DNA of 64,000 bases from Clostridiaceae bacterium. GTDB lineage: Bacteria; Bacillota; Clostridia; Oscillospirales; Acutalibacteraceae. A model generated the notes under the pieces. It was not told where the DNA came from and searched no databases. It was given only the letters and a program-made list of their open reading frames with translations. Position 1 is the first letter of the stretch. Each line of letters begins with the position of its first letter. The DNA lies in assembly GCA_016287385.1 (NCBI GenBank), contig JAEEWM010000002.1:62001-126000 (forward strand), given 5' to 3'. Positions 43,463-51,309 of this stretch are shown piece after piece. Position numbers and translations under genes: made by a program.

Positions 43463-44140
43463 ATGGTAAACATCGGCAACGATTGGGATGAGATATTGAA
43501 GGACGAGTTCAGCAAACCTTACTATCTTTCCCTGCGCGCTTTTCTGAAAAAGGAATACTCAACGCGCCGCATATTCCCCGATATGTACGATATTTTCAAC
43601 GCTCTTAAATACACCTCTTTCGGGGATACGAAGGTAGTGATAATCGGGCAGGACCCGTATCATGAGGTCGGTCAGGCGCACGGGCTGTGCTTTTCGGTAA
43701 AGCCGGGCGTTATGCCGCCGCCTTCTCTTAAAAATATTTTTGCGGAGTTAAAAAGCGACCTCGGAATAACCGTTCCCGAAAACTACGGCTATCTTACACA
43801 GTGGGCAAAGCAGGGCGTTCTTATGCTCAACAGTGTGCTCACCGTGCGCGAGGGGCAGGCATTCAGCCACAAAGGCATGGGTTGGGAGATTTTTACCGAC
43901 CGCGTGATAAGCGAACTCAACCGCAAGCAAACGCCGGTGGTGTTTCTGCTCTGGGGCGCCGCGGCGAGAAAAAAAGGCGAACTTATAGTAAACAAACTGC
44001 ACAGTAAGCTTATAACGGTGCATCCGAGCCCGCTTTCGGCATACGGCGGATTTTTCGGCTGCAAACACTTTTCAAAAGCAAACGAAATCCTGATTGCCGG
44101 CGGGCAAAAGCCCGTTGACTGGTCGATAAGTAAGGAGTGA
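43463..44140 (+). CDS. ung: Uracil-DNA glycosylase, family 1
   Basis: Removes uracil from DNA in base-excision repair. The 225 residues have the catalytic-water motif GQDPYHEVGQAHGLCFSV (Asp, plus the Tyr that excludes thymine), LLNSVLTVREG and the DNA-intercalation motif HPSPLSAYGGFFG. GGTGAGAG precedes ATG 43463. It is followed closely by the AbrB-type regulator. Confidence 0.97.
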   Translation: MVNIGNDWDEILKDEFSKPYYLSLRAFLKKEYSTRRIFPDMYDIFNALKYTSFGDTKVVIIGQDPYHEVGQAHGLCFSVKPGVMPPPSLKNIFAELKSDLGITVPENYGYLTQWAKQGVLMLNSVLTVREGQAFSHKGMGWEIFTDRVISELNRKQTPVVFLLWGAAARKKGELIVNKLHSKLITVHPSPLSAYGGFFGCKHFSKANEILIAGGQKPVDWSISKE

Positions 44141-44145
44141 AAGTA

Positions 44146-44418
44146 ATGAAATCAACCGGAATCGTAAGAGCGGTCGATAAAATGGGCAGGGTAGTAATAC
44201 CTAAGGAGATACGCGCGCAGCTGGGCGTGCAAAACGATGTTGACAGTTTTGAAATATATATGGAAGGCGACAGCGTGATTCTGCGCAAGTATCAGCCGAC
44301 CTGCATTTTTTGCGATAATATTGCCGACAGCGTAGAGCTTTCGGGTCATACGGTCTGCAAAAACTGCATTGAAAAACTAAACGAATTAAAAGCCAAATCG
44401 GAAGAAGAGGAATTATAA
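44146..44418 (+). CDS. AbrB/SpoVT-type transcriptional regulator with C-terminal zinc finger
   Basis: A 90-residue regulator. Residues 1-48 are the swapped-hairpin DNA-binding AbrB domain (GIVRAVDKMGRVVIPKEIR), very like Bacillus AbrB. Residues 53-74 form a probable zinc site, CIFC and CKNC, followed by an acidic tail. AAGGAG before ATG 44146 decides the start over GTG 44137. Clostridial homologues act in the transition to stationary phase and sporulation; targets here are unknown. It is the last gene of the 18-kb run. Confidence 0.9.
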   Translation: MKSTGIVRAVDKMGRVVIPKEIRAQLGVQNDVDSFEIYMEGDSVILRKYQPTCIFCDNIADSVELSGHTVCKNCIEKLNELKAKSEEEEL

Positions 44419-44421
44419 AAC

Positions 44422-44456
44422 GCGGCGGGATTATCCCGCCGCTGTCTGTTGTTTTG
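44422..44456. terminator. Bidirectional terminator after abrB
   Basis: A perfect 9-bp G-C stem (44422-44430 with 44434-44442) with TTA loop; T-rich sequence follows on the plus strand, and TTTTATAATT on the minus strand for the convergent SDR gene. Confidence 0.8.
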
Positions 44457-44479
44457 CGTATAACACCCGAACTCTGTCT

Positions 44480-45238
44480 TCACGTCTTCGCCATTTTCAT
44501 AACGAGTGAGGTGGGAAGAATTTTCGATACGACCCGGTAAAACTTATAAAAAAGCTTGTTTGTATATACCGCTTTGCCCCTCTTTGAGGCGCGAAGCGAT
44601 TTTTTCGCCATTTCGGCGACGTTTACCCGGGGCAGCGTATCAAAGGTCCGGCTTTTTCCTTTTTCGATGTTTGCAACCGGCAAAAATTCTGTGTTCATCG
44701 GTCCGGGGCAGCAGGCGAGCACGTTGATTTTTCTGCCTTTAAGCTCTGCGCGAAGCGCACGGGAAAGACTCATAACGTACGCTTTGGTGGAGCTGTAAGT
44801 CGCCATGCGCGTATTCGGCGCGAAGGAGGCGATAGAACAGGTGTTTATAATTTCGGCGCCGTCTTTCATATAGGGAAGACAAACGCTTGTTACCGTATTG
44901 AGCGCCTCGCAGTTAAGACGTACCATAAGCGCGTTATCGCTTGTGCTTATGTCTTCAAAATTGCCGAGCTTGCCGAAGCCCGCGTTATTTATAAGAAGCG
45001 CAACATCAAAGCTTTCGCTTTTAAGCGCGTCATCGAGCTTTTCGGCAAAGCCGTCTTCCGTAAGGTCGAGCGGCAGGGGGTATATCACCTCGCCGTAACG
45101 TTCCTTAAGCTTTGAAAGACGGTCCGCTCTGCGGGCTATGACCACGATTTTTTCGATATCTTTTCTTTCTTTTACTATCGCGTTTACAAACTCCGTGCCG
45201 AGTCCCGACGAAGCGCCGGTCACTATTGCGGTTTTCAT
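44480..45238 (-). CDS. Short-chain dehydrogenase/reductase
   Basis: A 252-residue SDR enzyme. It has the NAD(P)-binding TGASSGLGTEF, NNAG motif LLINNAGFGKLG, catalytic Ser in NTCSIASF and the YSSTK Tyr/Lys pair. A C-terminal extension (about 215-250, YKFYRVVSKILPTSLVMKMA) is hydrophobic and basic and may bind membrane. Relatives act on ketones or fatty-acyl-derived substrates; the substrate here is unknown. ATG 45238 has AGGTG upstream. It follows prfC by nine bases, probably in the same transcript. Confidence 0.88.
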   Translation of the reverse strand: MKTAIVTGASSGLGTEFVNAIVKERKDIEKIVVIARRADRLSKLKERYGEVIYPLPLDLTEDGFAEKLDDALKSESFDVALLINNAGFGKLGNFEDISTSDNALMVRLNCEALNTVTSVCLPYMKDGAEIINTCSIASFAPNTRMATYSSTKAYVMSLSRALRAELKGRKINVLACCPGPMNTEFLPVANIEKGKSRTFDTLPRVNVAEMAKKSLRASKRGKAVYTNKLFYKFYRVVSKILPTSLVMKMAKT

Positions 45239-45247
45239 ATTTTTCAC

Positions 45248-46837
45248 CTATTCCTTACTGAATTCCTGCAACTTCAGCCCGCTGTTCTTTTCAAGCGCCC
45301 AGTTAATGTTCCACTCGCTTGAAAAAATCAGCAGGTCGTTGCCCTTAAAGTCCTGCACCCACTTGGTATCGGAGGTAAGATTAAGCGCCTTTACGTCAAC
45401 GCCCGGCGTCTTTATCCAGCGGATGAACTGGTAGGGCATATTGTTTCTTATGACCTCCACGCCGTACTCGTTTTTGAGGCGGTATTCGAGTACCTCGAAT
45501 TGAAGTACGCCCACAACGCCGACAATTACTCTCTCCATACCGGTGTTCGGCTCGTGGAATATCTGTATCGCGCCCTCCTGCGCTATCTGCTGGACGCCCT
45601 TTACAAACTGCTTTCTTTTAAGACTGTCCTTGTGCTCGATTACCGCGAAGTGTTCGGGCGCAAAGGTCGGTATGCCCTCGAACTGTACTTTTTTTGCCTT
45701 GTCGCAGACAGTGTCGCCTATCGAGAAAATGCCGGGGTCGAATACGCCTATGATATCGCCGGCGTACGCCTCGTTTATTATCTGACGGCTGTCCGCCATA
45801 AGCTGCTGCGGTTGGGAAAGACGAAGCGACTTGCCCGACTGCACATGGAAATACTCCTTATCGCGCTCAAACTTACCCGAGCAGATACGCATAAAGGTCA
45901 TGCGGTCGCGGTGCGCCTTGTTCATATTTGCCTGAATTTTGAATACGAAAGCCGAAAAATGCTCGTCTTCCGGCGTTATCTCGCCCGAGCTTGTAGTGCG
46001 CACGAGCGGCTCGGTCGTCATTTTCAAAAAGTTTTCAAGGAACGGTTGAACGCCGAAATTGGTAAGCGCCGAGCCGAAGAAAACCGGCGTAAGCTTACCT
46101 TTGCGTACCTCCTCCAGGTCAAACTCAAAACTCGCTCCGTCGAGCAGCTCTATCTGGTCGACAAGCTCTTTTCGTGAGTATTCGCCGATTATTTCGTCCA
46201 GCTTTGCCGTATCGGTTATATCGCATTTTACGGAGTCGAGCTTCATTTGTCCCTTATGCATATCGCCGAAAGCCAGTATCTGCCGCTTTTCACGGTCGAA
46301 AACGCCCTTGAAATCGATACCGCTTCCTATCGGCCAGTTTACCGGGTAGGTGCCTATTCCGAATTCTTTTTCGAGCTGGTCAAGCAGTTCAAACGGGTCG
46401 CGCGCGTCGCGGTCGAGCTTATTTATAAATGTAAATATAGGGATGTGGCGCATGGCGGTGACTTTGAAAAGCTTGCGGGTCTGCGGTTCTATACCCTTTG
46501 CCGCGTCGATTACCATTACCACGCTATCCGCCGCCATAAGCGTGCGGTAGGTATCCTCCGAAAAGTCCTGGTGCCCGGGGGTATCAAGTATGTTTATACA
46601 AAAGCCGTCATATTCAAACTGCATGACCGAAGAGGTTATCGAAATACCCCTTTGCTTTTCAAGCTCCATCCAGTCCGAAACGGCGTGCCTCGCCGACTGT
46701 TTTCCTTTTACCGAGCCGGCGGTCTGTATCGCGCCGCCGTAGAGAAGCAGTTTTTCCGTAAGCGTGGTTTTGCCCGCGTCGGGGTGCGAAATAATGGCAA
46801 AGGTGCGCCTGCGGCGTATCTCTTCGCAAAGTGTCAA
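45248..46837 (-). CDS. prfC: Peptide chain release factor 3
   Basis: RF3 GTPase that recycles RF1/RF2 from the ribosome. The 529 residues show SHPDAGKTTLTEKLL (G1), RGISITSSVM (G2), DTPGHQDF (G3) and NKLDRDARDP (G4), with length and C-terminal domain typical of RF3. The start is TTG at 46837 preceded by GGGAGGGA; no ATG is in place. It has its own promoter and is divergent from the secreted-protein gene. Confidence 0.97.
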   Translation of the reverse strand: MTLCEEIRRRRTFAIISHPDAGKTTLTEKLLLYGGAIQTAGSVKGKQSARHAVSDWMELEKQRGISITSSVMQFEYDGFCINILDTPGHQDFSEDTYRTLMAADSVVMVIDAAKGIEPQTRKLFKVTAMRHIPIFTFINKLDRDARDPFELLDQLEKEFGIGTYPVNWPIGSGIDFKGVFDREKRQILAFGDMHKGQMKLDSVKCDITDTAKLDEIIGEYSRKELVDQIELLDGASFEFDLEEVRKGKLTPVFFGSALTNFGVQPFLENFLKMTTEPLVRTTSSGEITPEDEHFSAFVFKIQANMNKAHRDRMTFMRICSGKFERDKEYFHVQSGKSLRLSQPQQLMADSRQIINEAYAGDIIGVFDPGIFSIGDTVCDKAKKVQFEGIPTFAPEHFAVIEHKDSLKRKQFVKGVQQIAQEGAIQIFHEPNTGMERVIVGVVGVLQFEVLEYRLKNEYGVEVIRNNMPYQFIRWIKTPGVDVKALNLTSDTKWVQDFKGNDLLIFSSEWNINWALEKNSGLKLQEFSKE

Positions 46838-46870
46838 AAAAATCCCTCCCGTATTCGTTAAAACAAATAA

Positions 46871-46899
46871 ATTTTAGCACAAATATGTATCTTTATCAA
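46871..46899 (-). promoter_or_regulatory. Predicted SigA promoter of prfC
   Basis: Minus-strand TTGATA (46894-46899), 17 bases, TAAAAT (46871-46876). Confidence 0.78.
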
Positions 46900-46927
46900 C
46901 AATAAAAAAAATTTTTTAAAAAAAGGG

Positions 46928-46956
46928 TTTACTTTTCCGTTTGTATGCGTTATAAT
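46928..46956 (+). promoter_or_regulatory. Predicted SigA promoter of the secreted-protein gene
   Basis: TTTACT (46928-46933), 17 bases, TATAAT (46951-46956), 35 bases before the start codon. Confidence 0.78.
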
Positions 46957-46991
46957 ACCTATAACCAAAATTATCTGTGGAGGTATTCATA

Positions 46992-47582
46992 ATGAAAAAA
47001 GTTTTAACAGTTGTACTTTGCATCTGCATAGCTCTTACTCTTTCAATTTCGGCTATGGCTGAGGCAAGTCCCGAGAACAAGGTTATCATAAGAAAAGGTA
47101 CCGGTACAAAGCAGGACGGTTCTGCCGTTGCGGCTGATACATGGTCGGAAATTGCTGAAGATAACACAATCACCGTTGTTGCCGATCCCAAGTACGGTAC
47201 TTTTAATAGTTGGAGCATTTACGTTGTCAGCGAGGTAACTGGTACTGCCGCCGGCACCTCTAAGGGCTTCGGTACCGCAAACCTTGTTGAGCTCGCCACC
47301 AAAGAGAGCGCGACCGCCGCTAAGGAAGGCGTTGATTACACCATAGTAAGCGGTACTCTTACAACAACTACTTTAACAGTAAGGCCGATATCCAAGATCG
47401 CTATCTGCGGCAACTATTCCAACACGATTACCGATCCGCTCAGCTCAAGCTCAACCCCCGGCTCTGCTACCGCACCGGTAACAGGCGAGACCAACAATCT
47501 CAACAAGATCATGGTCGTTTCCGTCGTTATGCTTGCCGCTGCCGCGGTTGTATTCGGCGTAAAGCGTCAGCTTTCAAAATAA
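46992..47582 (+). CDS. Secreted protein with sortase-type C-terminal anchor
   Basis: A 196-residue protein. Residues 1-26 are a signal peptide (MKKVLTVVLCICIALTLS, then SAMA before the likely cleavage site). The middle (about 30-150) is Thr/Ser/Ala-rich and beta-like, with no domain I know. The end has APVTG (161-165) followed by ETNN, a membrane helix (about 172-190) and the basic tail KRQLSK. This is the layout of a sortase substrate, and APVTG resembles the (S/P)PxTG signals read by some clostridial class B sortases. TGGAGG precedes ATG 46992. It has its own promoter and terminator and is divergent from prfC. Confidence 0.82.
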   Translation: MKKVLTVVLCICIALTLSISAMAEASPENKVIIRKGTGTKQDGSAVAADTWSEIAEDNTITVVADPKYGTFNSWSIYVVSEVTGTAAGTSKGFGTANLVELATKESATAAKEGVDYTIVSGTLTTTTLTVRPISKIAICGNYSNTITDPLSSSSTPGSATAPVTGETNNLNKIMVVSVVMLAAAAVVFGVKRQLSK

Positions 47583-47597
47583 TTGAAATCTGAAATC

Positions 47598-47631
47598 AAC
47601 AGACCTATGTTTCACATAGGTCTGTTTTTTT
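47598..47631 (+). terminator. Strong rho-independent terminator
   Basis: A perfect 12-bp stem (47598-47609 with 47615-47626), TTTCA loop, then a T run to 47631. Confidence 0.95.
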
Positions 47632-47636
47632 GCGCT

Positions 47637-47816
47637 TTATTTGAACATTGTCTGTACGCCGTCAACAATTTGCCCCATCGCCTTGATGAGTTTGGCTGAC
47701 CCTTTGGATATGTTGTGTTTATCCTTGACCAGAACCTTCCCCACAACAACCGCCGCGGCGCCTGCCACCATACCGGTACCCATACCTTTCAAAAAACTTG
47801 TTGAACTGCTTTGCAT
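47637..47816 (-). CDS. Small hydrophobic-helix protein (59 residues)
   Basis: A gene below the usual length cut-off. ATG 47816 is preceded by GGGAGG at 47824-47829. The product starts MQSSSTSFLKGMGTGMVAG, followed by a small-residue helix of Ala, Val and Gly (about 12-28), then a basic stretch KVLVKDKHN and an amphipathic C-terminus ending MGQIVDGVQTMFK. It resembles short Gly/Ala-rich proteins found in many Clostridia, function unknown. Its ribosome site is the 3' arm of the terminator hairpin that ends the rfb operon. Confidence 0.72.
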   Translation of the reverse strand: MQSSSTSFLKGMGTGMVAGAAAVVVGKVLVKDKHNISKGSAKLIKAMGQIVDGVQTMFK

Positions 47817-47858
47817 AAAAACACCTCCCTTTTGGTTTAGTTTTACCTTAAAGGGAGG
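47817..47858 (-). terminator. Terminator of rfb operon that contains the next Shine-Dalgarno
   Basis: A 9-bp perfect stem (47824-47832 with 47850-47858), with a further GGT/ACC pairing in the 17-base loop. On the minus strand TGTTTTT follows, then ATG. The 3' arm AAAGGGAGG is the ribosome site of the 59-residue gene. Confidence 0.65.
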
Positions 47859-47875
47859 CGTTTATTTACGGCCTT

Positions 47876-48427
47876 TTATTTTTTATATTCGCAAAACGGC
47901 GGATGCAGCTTATCCTTGTCCGATAACTTGATTTCAAGTCCATCTGTTACCGGCCATTTTATGCCGATATCCTTATCGTTCCACATAAGTCCGCCTTCGT
48001 CATTCGGGTGATAGTAATCGTCAACCTTGTAAACGAACTCGGCCTCGTCTGAAAGAACAAGAAAACCGTGCGCAAAATTCTTTGGTATAAAGAACTGGCG
48101 TTTATTTTCCGCGGAGAGTATCACGCCCTCCCACTTTCCGAACGTGGGCGAGCCCTCGCGCAAATCAACGGCGACGTCAAACACTTCGCCTTTTATGCAG
48201 CGTACGAGCTTTGACTGGCTGTACTTCTTTTGAAAATGCAGACCCCGAAGCACGCCTTTTGAAGACATCGAGTGATTATCCTGCACAAATTCAACGTCTA
48301 TTCCGCCCGCGGCAAACTCCTCCTTCTGATAGGTTTCCATAAAGAAGCCGCGTGAATCGCCGTAAACCGTGGGCTCAACGATTATTACGCCGTTAATGGA
48401 AGTTTTAAGAAATTTGAAATTTCCCAC
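47876..48427 (-). CDS. rfbC: dTDP-4-dehydrorhamnose 3,5-epimerase
   Basis: Third enzyme of dTDP-L-rhamnose synthesis. The 183 residues have DSRGFFMETY, the catalytic His in VLRGLHFQ, VDLREGSPTFGKW and the conserved FVYKVDDYYHP. The GTG start at 48427 has AGGAGA upstream, five bases from rfbB. It is the last enzyme gene of the cluster. Confidence 0.95.
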   Translation of the reverse strand: MGNFKFLKTSINGVIIVEPTVYGDSRGFFMETYQKEEFAAGGIDVEFVQDNHSMSSKGVLRGLHFQKKYSQSKLVRCIKGEVFDVAVDLREGSPTFGKWEGVILSAENKRQFFIPKNFAHGFLVLSDEAEFVYKVDDYYHPNDEGGLMWNDKDIGIKWPVTDGLEIKLSDKDKLHPPFCEYKK

Positions 48428-48432
48428 AGTTA

Positions 48433-49497
48433 TATCTCCTTTTTACCCGAATACATATCGCGGTAATAGTTGCGGTATTCGCCGTTTACTATATTCTCGG
48501 TCCACCCGCGGTTTTTAAGATACCATTTAAGCGTCTTTTTAATACCGTCTTCAAAGCAGGTTTCGGGATACCACCCGAGTTCGTTTTTGATTTTGGTCGG
48601 GTCGATACCGTAACGGCGGTCGTGACCCTTGCGGTCGGTCACGTGCTTTATCATATGCTCGCCGACGGTGCCGTCGACGTTTTCTTTTATATATTCTATT
48701 ATTGACTTTACAATAAAAATATTCGGTTTTTCGTTATGACCGCCGACGTTGTATACCTCGCCTGTTCTGCCGCGGGATATTACCGCGTCTATTGCCTTGC
48801 AGTGGTCTTCAACATAAAGCCAGTCGCGCACCTGCATACCGTCGCCGTAAACGGGCAGCTCCTTATGCGAAAGGGTATTGTTCATAATAAGCGGTATAAG
48901 CTTTTCGGGGAACTGGAACGGTCCGTAGTTGTTTGAGCAGCGCGTTATGTTTACCGGAAATTTATAGGTATCTCCGAACGCCTTTACAAATAGGTCCGCC
49001 GCCGCTTTTGAGGAAGAATAGGGGGAGTGCGGGTCAAGCGGAGTGTTTTCGGTAAAGTATCCTGTTTCGCCGAGACTGCCGTAAACCTCGTCGGTTGAAA
49101 CCTGTAAATACTTAACGCCGTTTTTGTATTCATCGTCGCCGACCGTCCACGCTTCTTTTGCGCATTGAAGCATATTGACGGTGCCAAGGACGTTCGTCTT
49201 TACAAATATTTCCGGGTCTGATATACTGCGGTCAACGTGGCTTTCAGCCGCGAAGTTTACCACGTAATCTATATCGTTTTCGCAAAAAAGCTTTGATATC
49301 GCGGCTTTATCGCAAATATCCGCCTGAACGAAAGAATAATTGGGATTATTTTCAACACTTTTAAGGTTTTCGAGATTGCCGGCGTACGTGAGCTTATCGA
49401 CGTTGATTATACGCACGTCGTTATATTTGCCGAGCATATAAATCACAAAATTTGAACCGATAAATCCGGCGCCGCCGGTCACAAGATAGGTTTTCAT
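48433..49497 (-). CDS. rfbB: dTDP-glucose 4,6-dehydratase
   Basis: Second enzyme of dTDP-L-rhamnose synthesis, an extended SDR. It has NAD-binding TGGAGFIGSNFV, AAESHVDRSI, the TDEVYG catalytic stretch and YSSSKAAAD (Tyr, Lys). Length of about 354 residues is typical. AAAGGT precedes ATG 49497. The open frame downstream of the stop differs by a codon; I place the stop at 48433 or 48430. Confidence 0.95.
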
Positions 49498-49507
49498 AAG
49501 ATACCTT

Positions 49508-50392
49508 TCAGTCCTTTACTTTTGAAATGTATTCTTTAAGCGCGGTCTCCCAGTCCCTCATTTCGTTGCCTACTGTGCAGCGAAGCGCCATATTATCAAG
49601 CGCCGAGTACGCCGGACGCTTTGTGGGGCTTTTGTATTCATCGGAGGTGCAGGGGAAAACGCAGTCTTCGCCGTATCCCGAGTAAACGGCGATTTTCCTG
49701 GCAAAATCATACCACGAGCAGATTCCCTCGCCGGTGCAGTGATATATGCCGTAATCATCGGTAAGGGCGATTTTAAGCAGGTGGTGCGCAAGGTCGTTTG
49801 CGTTGGTAGGGTTGCCGCGCTGGTCGTTTACAACGGTTATCCGCCCTTTTTCCTTTAATACTCTGCGCACGGTTTTAACAAAGTTTTTGCCGACGTAGCC
49901 GTAAAGCCAGGAGGTGCGCACAATGAAAGTTTTATCGGAAAAAGCGAGAGCGTATTTTTCACCCAGCGCTTTCGACGCGCCGTAGGCGCTTTGCGGCGAT
50001 ATAGTATCCCATTCGCAGTACGGTCTGTCGCCGTCGCCGGCGAAAACGTAATCGGTGGAGATATGAACGAGCTTTGCGCCGGTGGCTTTTGCCGAAACCG
50101 CAAGATTGCGGACGCCGTTCGCGTTTACGTTAAAGGCGGCATCGCGCGCGGTTTCGCAGCCGTCAACGTTGGTCATTGCGGCGCAGTTGATTATTAAGTC
50201 AGGGTTTACTTTTATAATAAAGCTGCGGGTGGCGGCGGCGTCGGTTATATCAAAGTCGCCGACGTCCGCGGGTATAACTGACGCGTCTTTATAAACCGGG
50301 CTTATTTCGCCGATTTCCGATTTCCCGCTTTTTATAATCGTTTTAAGTTCGTTTCCGAGTTGCCCTTCGGCACCGGTGATAAGTATTTTCAT
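49508..50392 (-). CDS. rfbD: dTDP-4-dehydrorhamnose reductase
   Basis: Final enzyme of dTDP-L-rhamnose synthesis, 294 residues. It has NAD(P)-binding TGAEGQLGNEL, CAAMTNVDGCE, HISTDYVFAG and the catalytic YGASKALGE. ATG 50392 begins at an ATGA overlap with the glycosyltransferase stop and fits the usual N-terminus MKILITGAEGQLG; the frame is open six codons upstream. Confidence 0.94.
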   Translation of the reverse strand: MKILITGAEGQLGNELKTIIKSGKSEIGEISPVYKDASVIPADVGDFDITDAAATRSFIIKVNPDLIINCAAMTNVDGCETARDAAFNVNANGVRNLAVSAKATGAKLVHISTDYVFAGDGDRPYCEWDTISPQSAYGASKALGEKYALAFSDKTFIVRTSWLYGYVGKNFVKTVRRVLKEKGRITVVNDQRGNPTNANDLAHHLLKIALTDDYGIYHCTGEGICSWYDFARKIAVYSGYGEDCVFPCTSDEYKSPTKRPAYSALDNMALRCTVGNEMRDWETALKEYISKVKD

Positions 50393-51147
50393 ACAGTTGT
50401 ATTTCTCCATTTTCTGAGGAATTTAACGCATGAAGCGGTGTGCAGCAGCAAAAGCTTAATGTTTTTGTGGCTGCCGCGTTCCCATATATGGGTAACCTTG
50501 ATATCCGGCAGAAAGACCGTTCTGCCGAGACTTTTTACACGCAGGGTCAGATCCGCGTCTTCAAGATACATAAAATAGCGTTCGTCAAAACCGCCGAGCT
50601 TTTTGAATACCGAAGTCCTTACGCATAAAAAACAGCCGGAGCAAAAATCAACGTCGCAGGGCGCGGTGATTTCCCGGTCGCGCCAGACGTACTCGCTTCT
50701 CACTTTTTTTGAAAGCCTGCCTAAAAACAGGCGCCGGAAGGTCGGCTTTGATTTGGGAAGGTACTGCCGTGTGCCGTCGGTATTCAGTATATCGGGAGCG
50801 CACATTGCCACGTCCGGGTGCGCCTCCATATAATCTACGATATTCGCGAACACATCATCACTTACAGTAATATCCGGGTTGACGATAAAATGATAATCGC
50901 TGTCAACCTTTTCGATTATTCTATTGTGAGCCGCGCCAAAGCCGATATTCTTCGGCAGGCGGACTATTTTGAGAGGTTTAAGGTCTTTAAGGCGCGAAAG
51001 AGTATCGTCCGAGGAATTGTTATCGATTATATAGAAATCGAGCGGGTATTTTTCACACCTTGCAAGCACCGAGGCGGCGGCAGCCGCGGCCTTATCGCCG
51101 TTGTTATAGGTTACTATCGCCGCGGAAATATTTATGTTTTCAGACAA
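50389..51147 (-). CDS. Family 2 glycosyltransferase (rhamnosyltransferase-like)
   Basis: A 252-residue GT2 enzyme that probably transfers a sugar to an envelope glycan. It has IVTYNNG, IDNNSSDDT and VNPDITV (nucleotide-sugar and metal binding), then FCSGCFLCVRTSVFKKLGGFDE and the EDADL catalytic region. Position as first gene before rfbD-rfbB-rfbC suggests dTDP-rhamnose as donor. The start is TTG at 51147 with GGGGTG eight bases upstream. It has no membrane helices, so it acts at the cytoplasmic face. Confidence 0.88.
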   Translation of the reverse strand: MSENINISAAIVTYNNGDKAAAAAASVLARCEKYPLDFYIIDNNSSDDTLSRLKDLKPLKIVRLPKNIGFGAAHNRIIEKVDSDYHFIVNPDITVSDDVFANIVDYMEAHPDVAMCAPDILNTDGTRQYLPKSKPTFRRLFLGRLSKKVRSEYVWRDREITAPCDVDFCSGCFLCVRTSVFKKLGGFDERYFMYLEDADLTLRVKSLGRTVFLPDIKVTHIWERGSHKNIKLLLLHTASCVKFLRKWRNTTV

Positions 51148-51177
51148 AAAGCAACACCCCGAATTTTCTTAAATGTA

Positions 51178-51206
51178 ATTATACAACAAACAGTCAGGAT
51201 TTGCAA
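51178..51206 (-). promoter_or_regulatory. Predicted SigA promoter of the rhamnose operon
   Basis: Minus-strand TTGCAA (51201-51206), 17 bases, TATAAT (51178-51183). It begins in the T run of the aspS terminator. Confidence 0.83.
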
Positions 51207-51235
51207 TAAAAACAGCCGGCAAAAGTGTCGGCTGT
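51203..51235 (-). terminator. Terminator of the aspS operon
   Basis: A 7-bp stem (51212-51218 with 51229-51235) followed on the minus strand by TTTTTATTG. Confidence 0.75.
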
Positions 51236-51309
51236 CAAAAGTAAAAACAAATAGCTTTTGTTTTTTGCTTCATATAATTGCTTTTTTACAGAACAGAATA
51301 CGAAACGTA

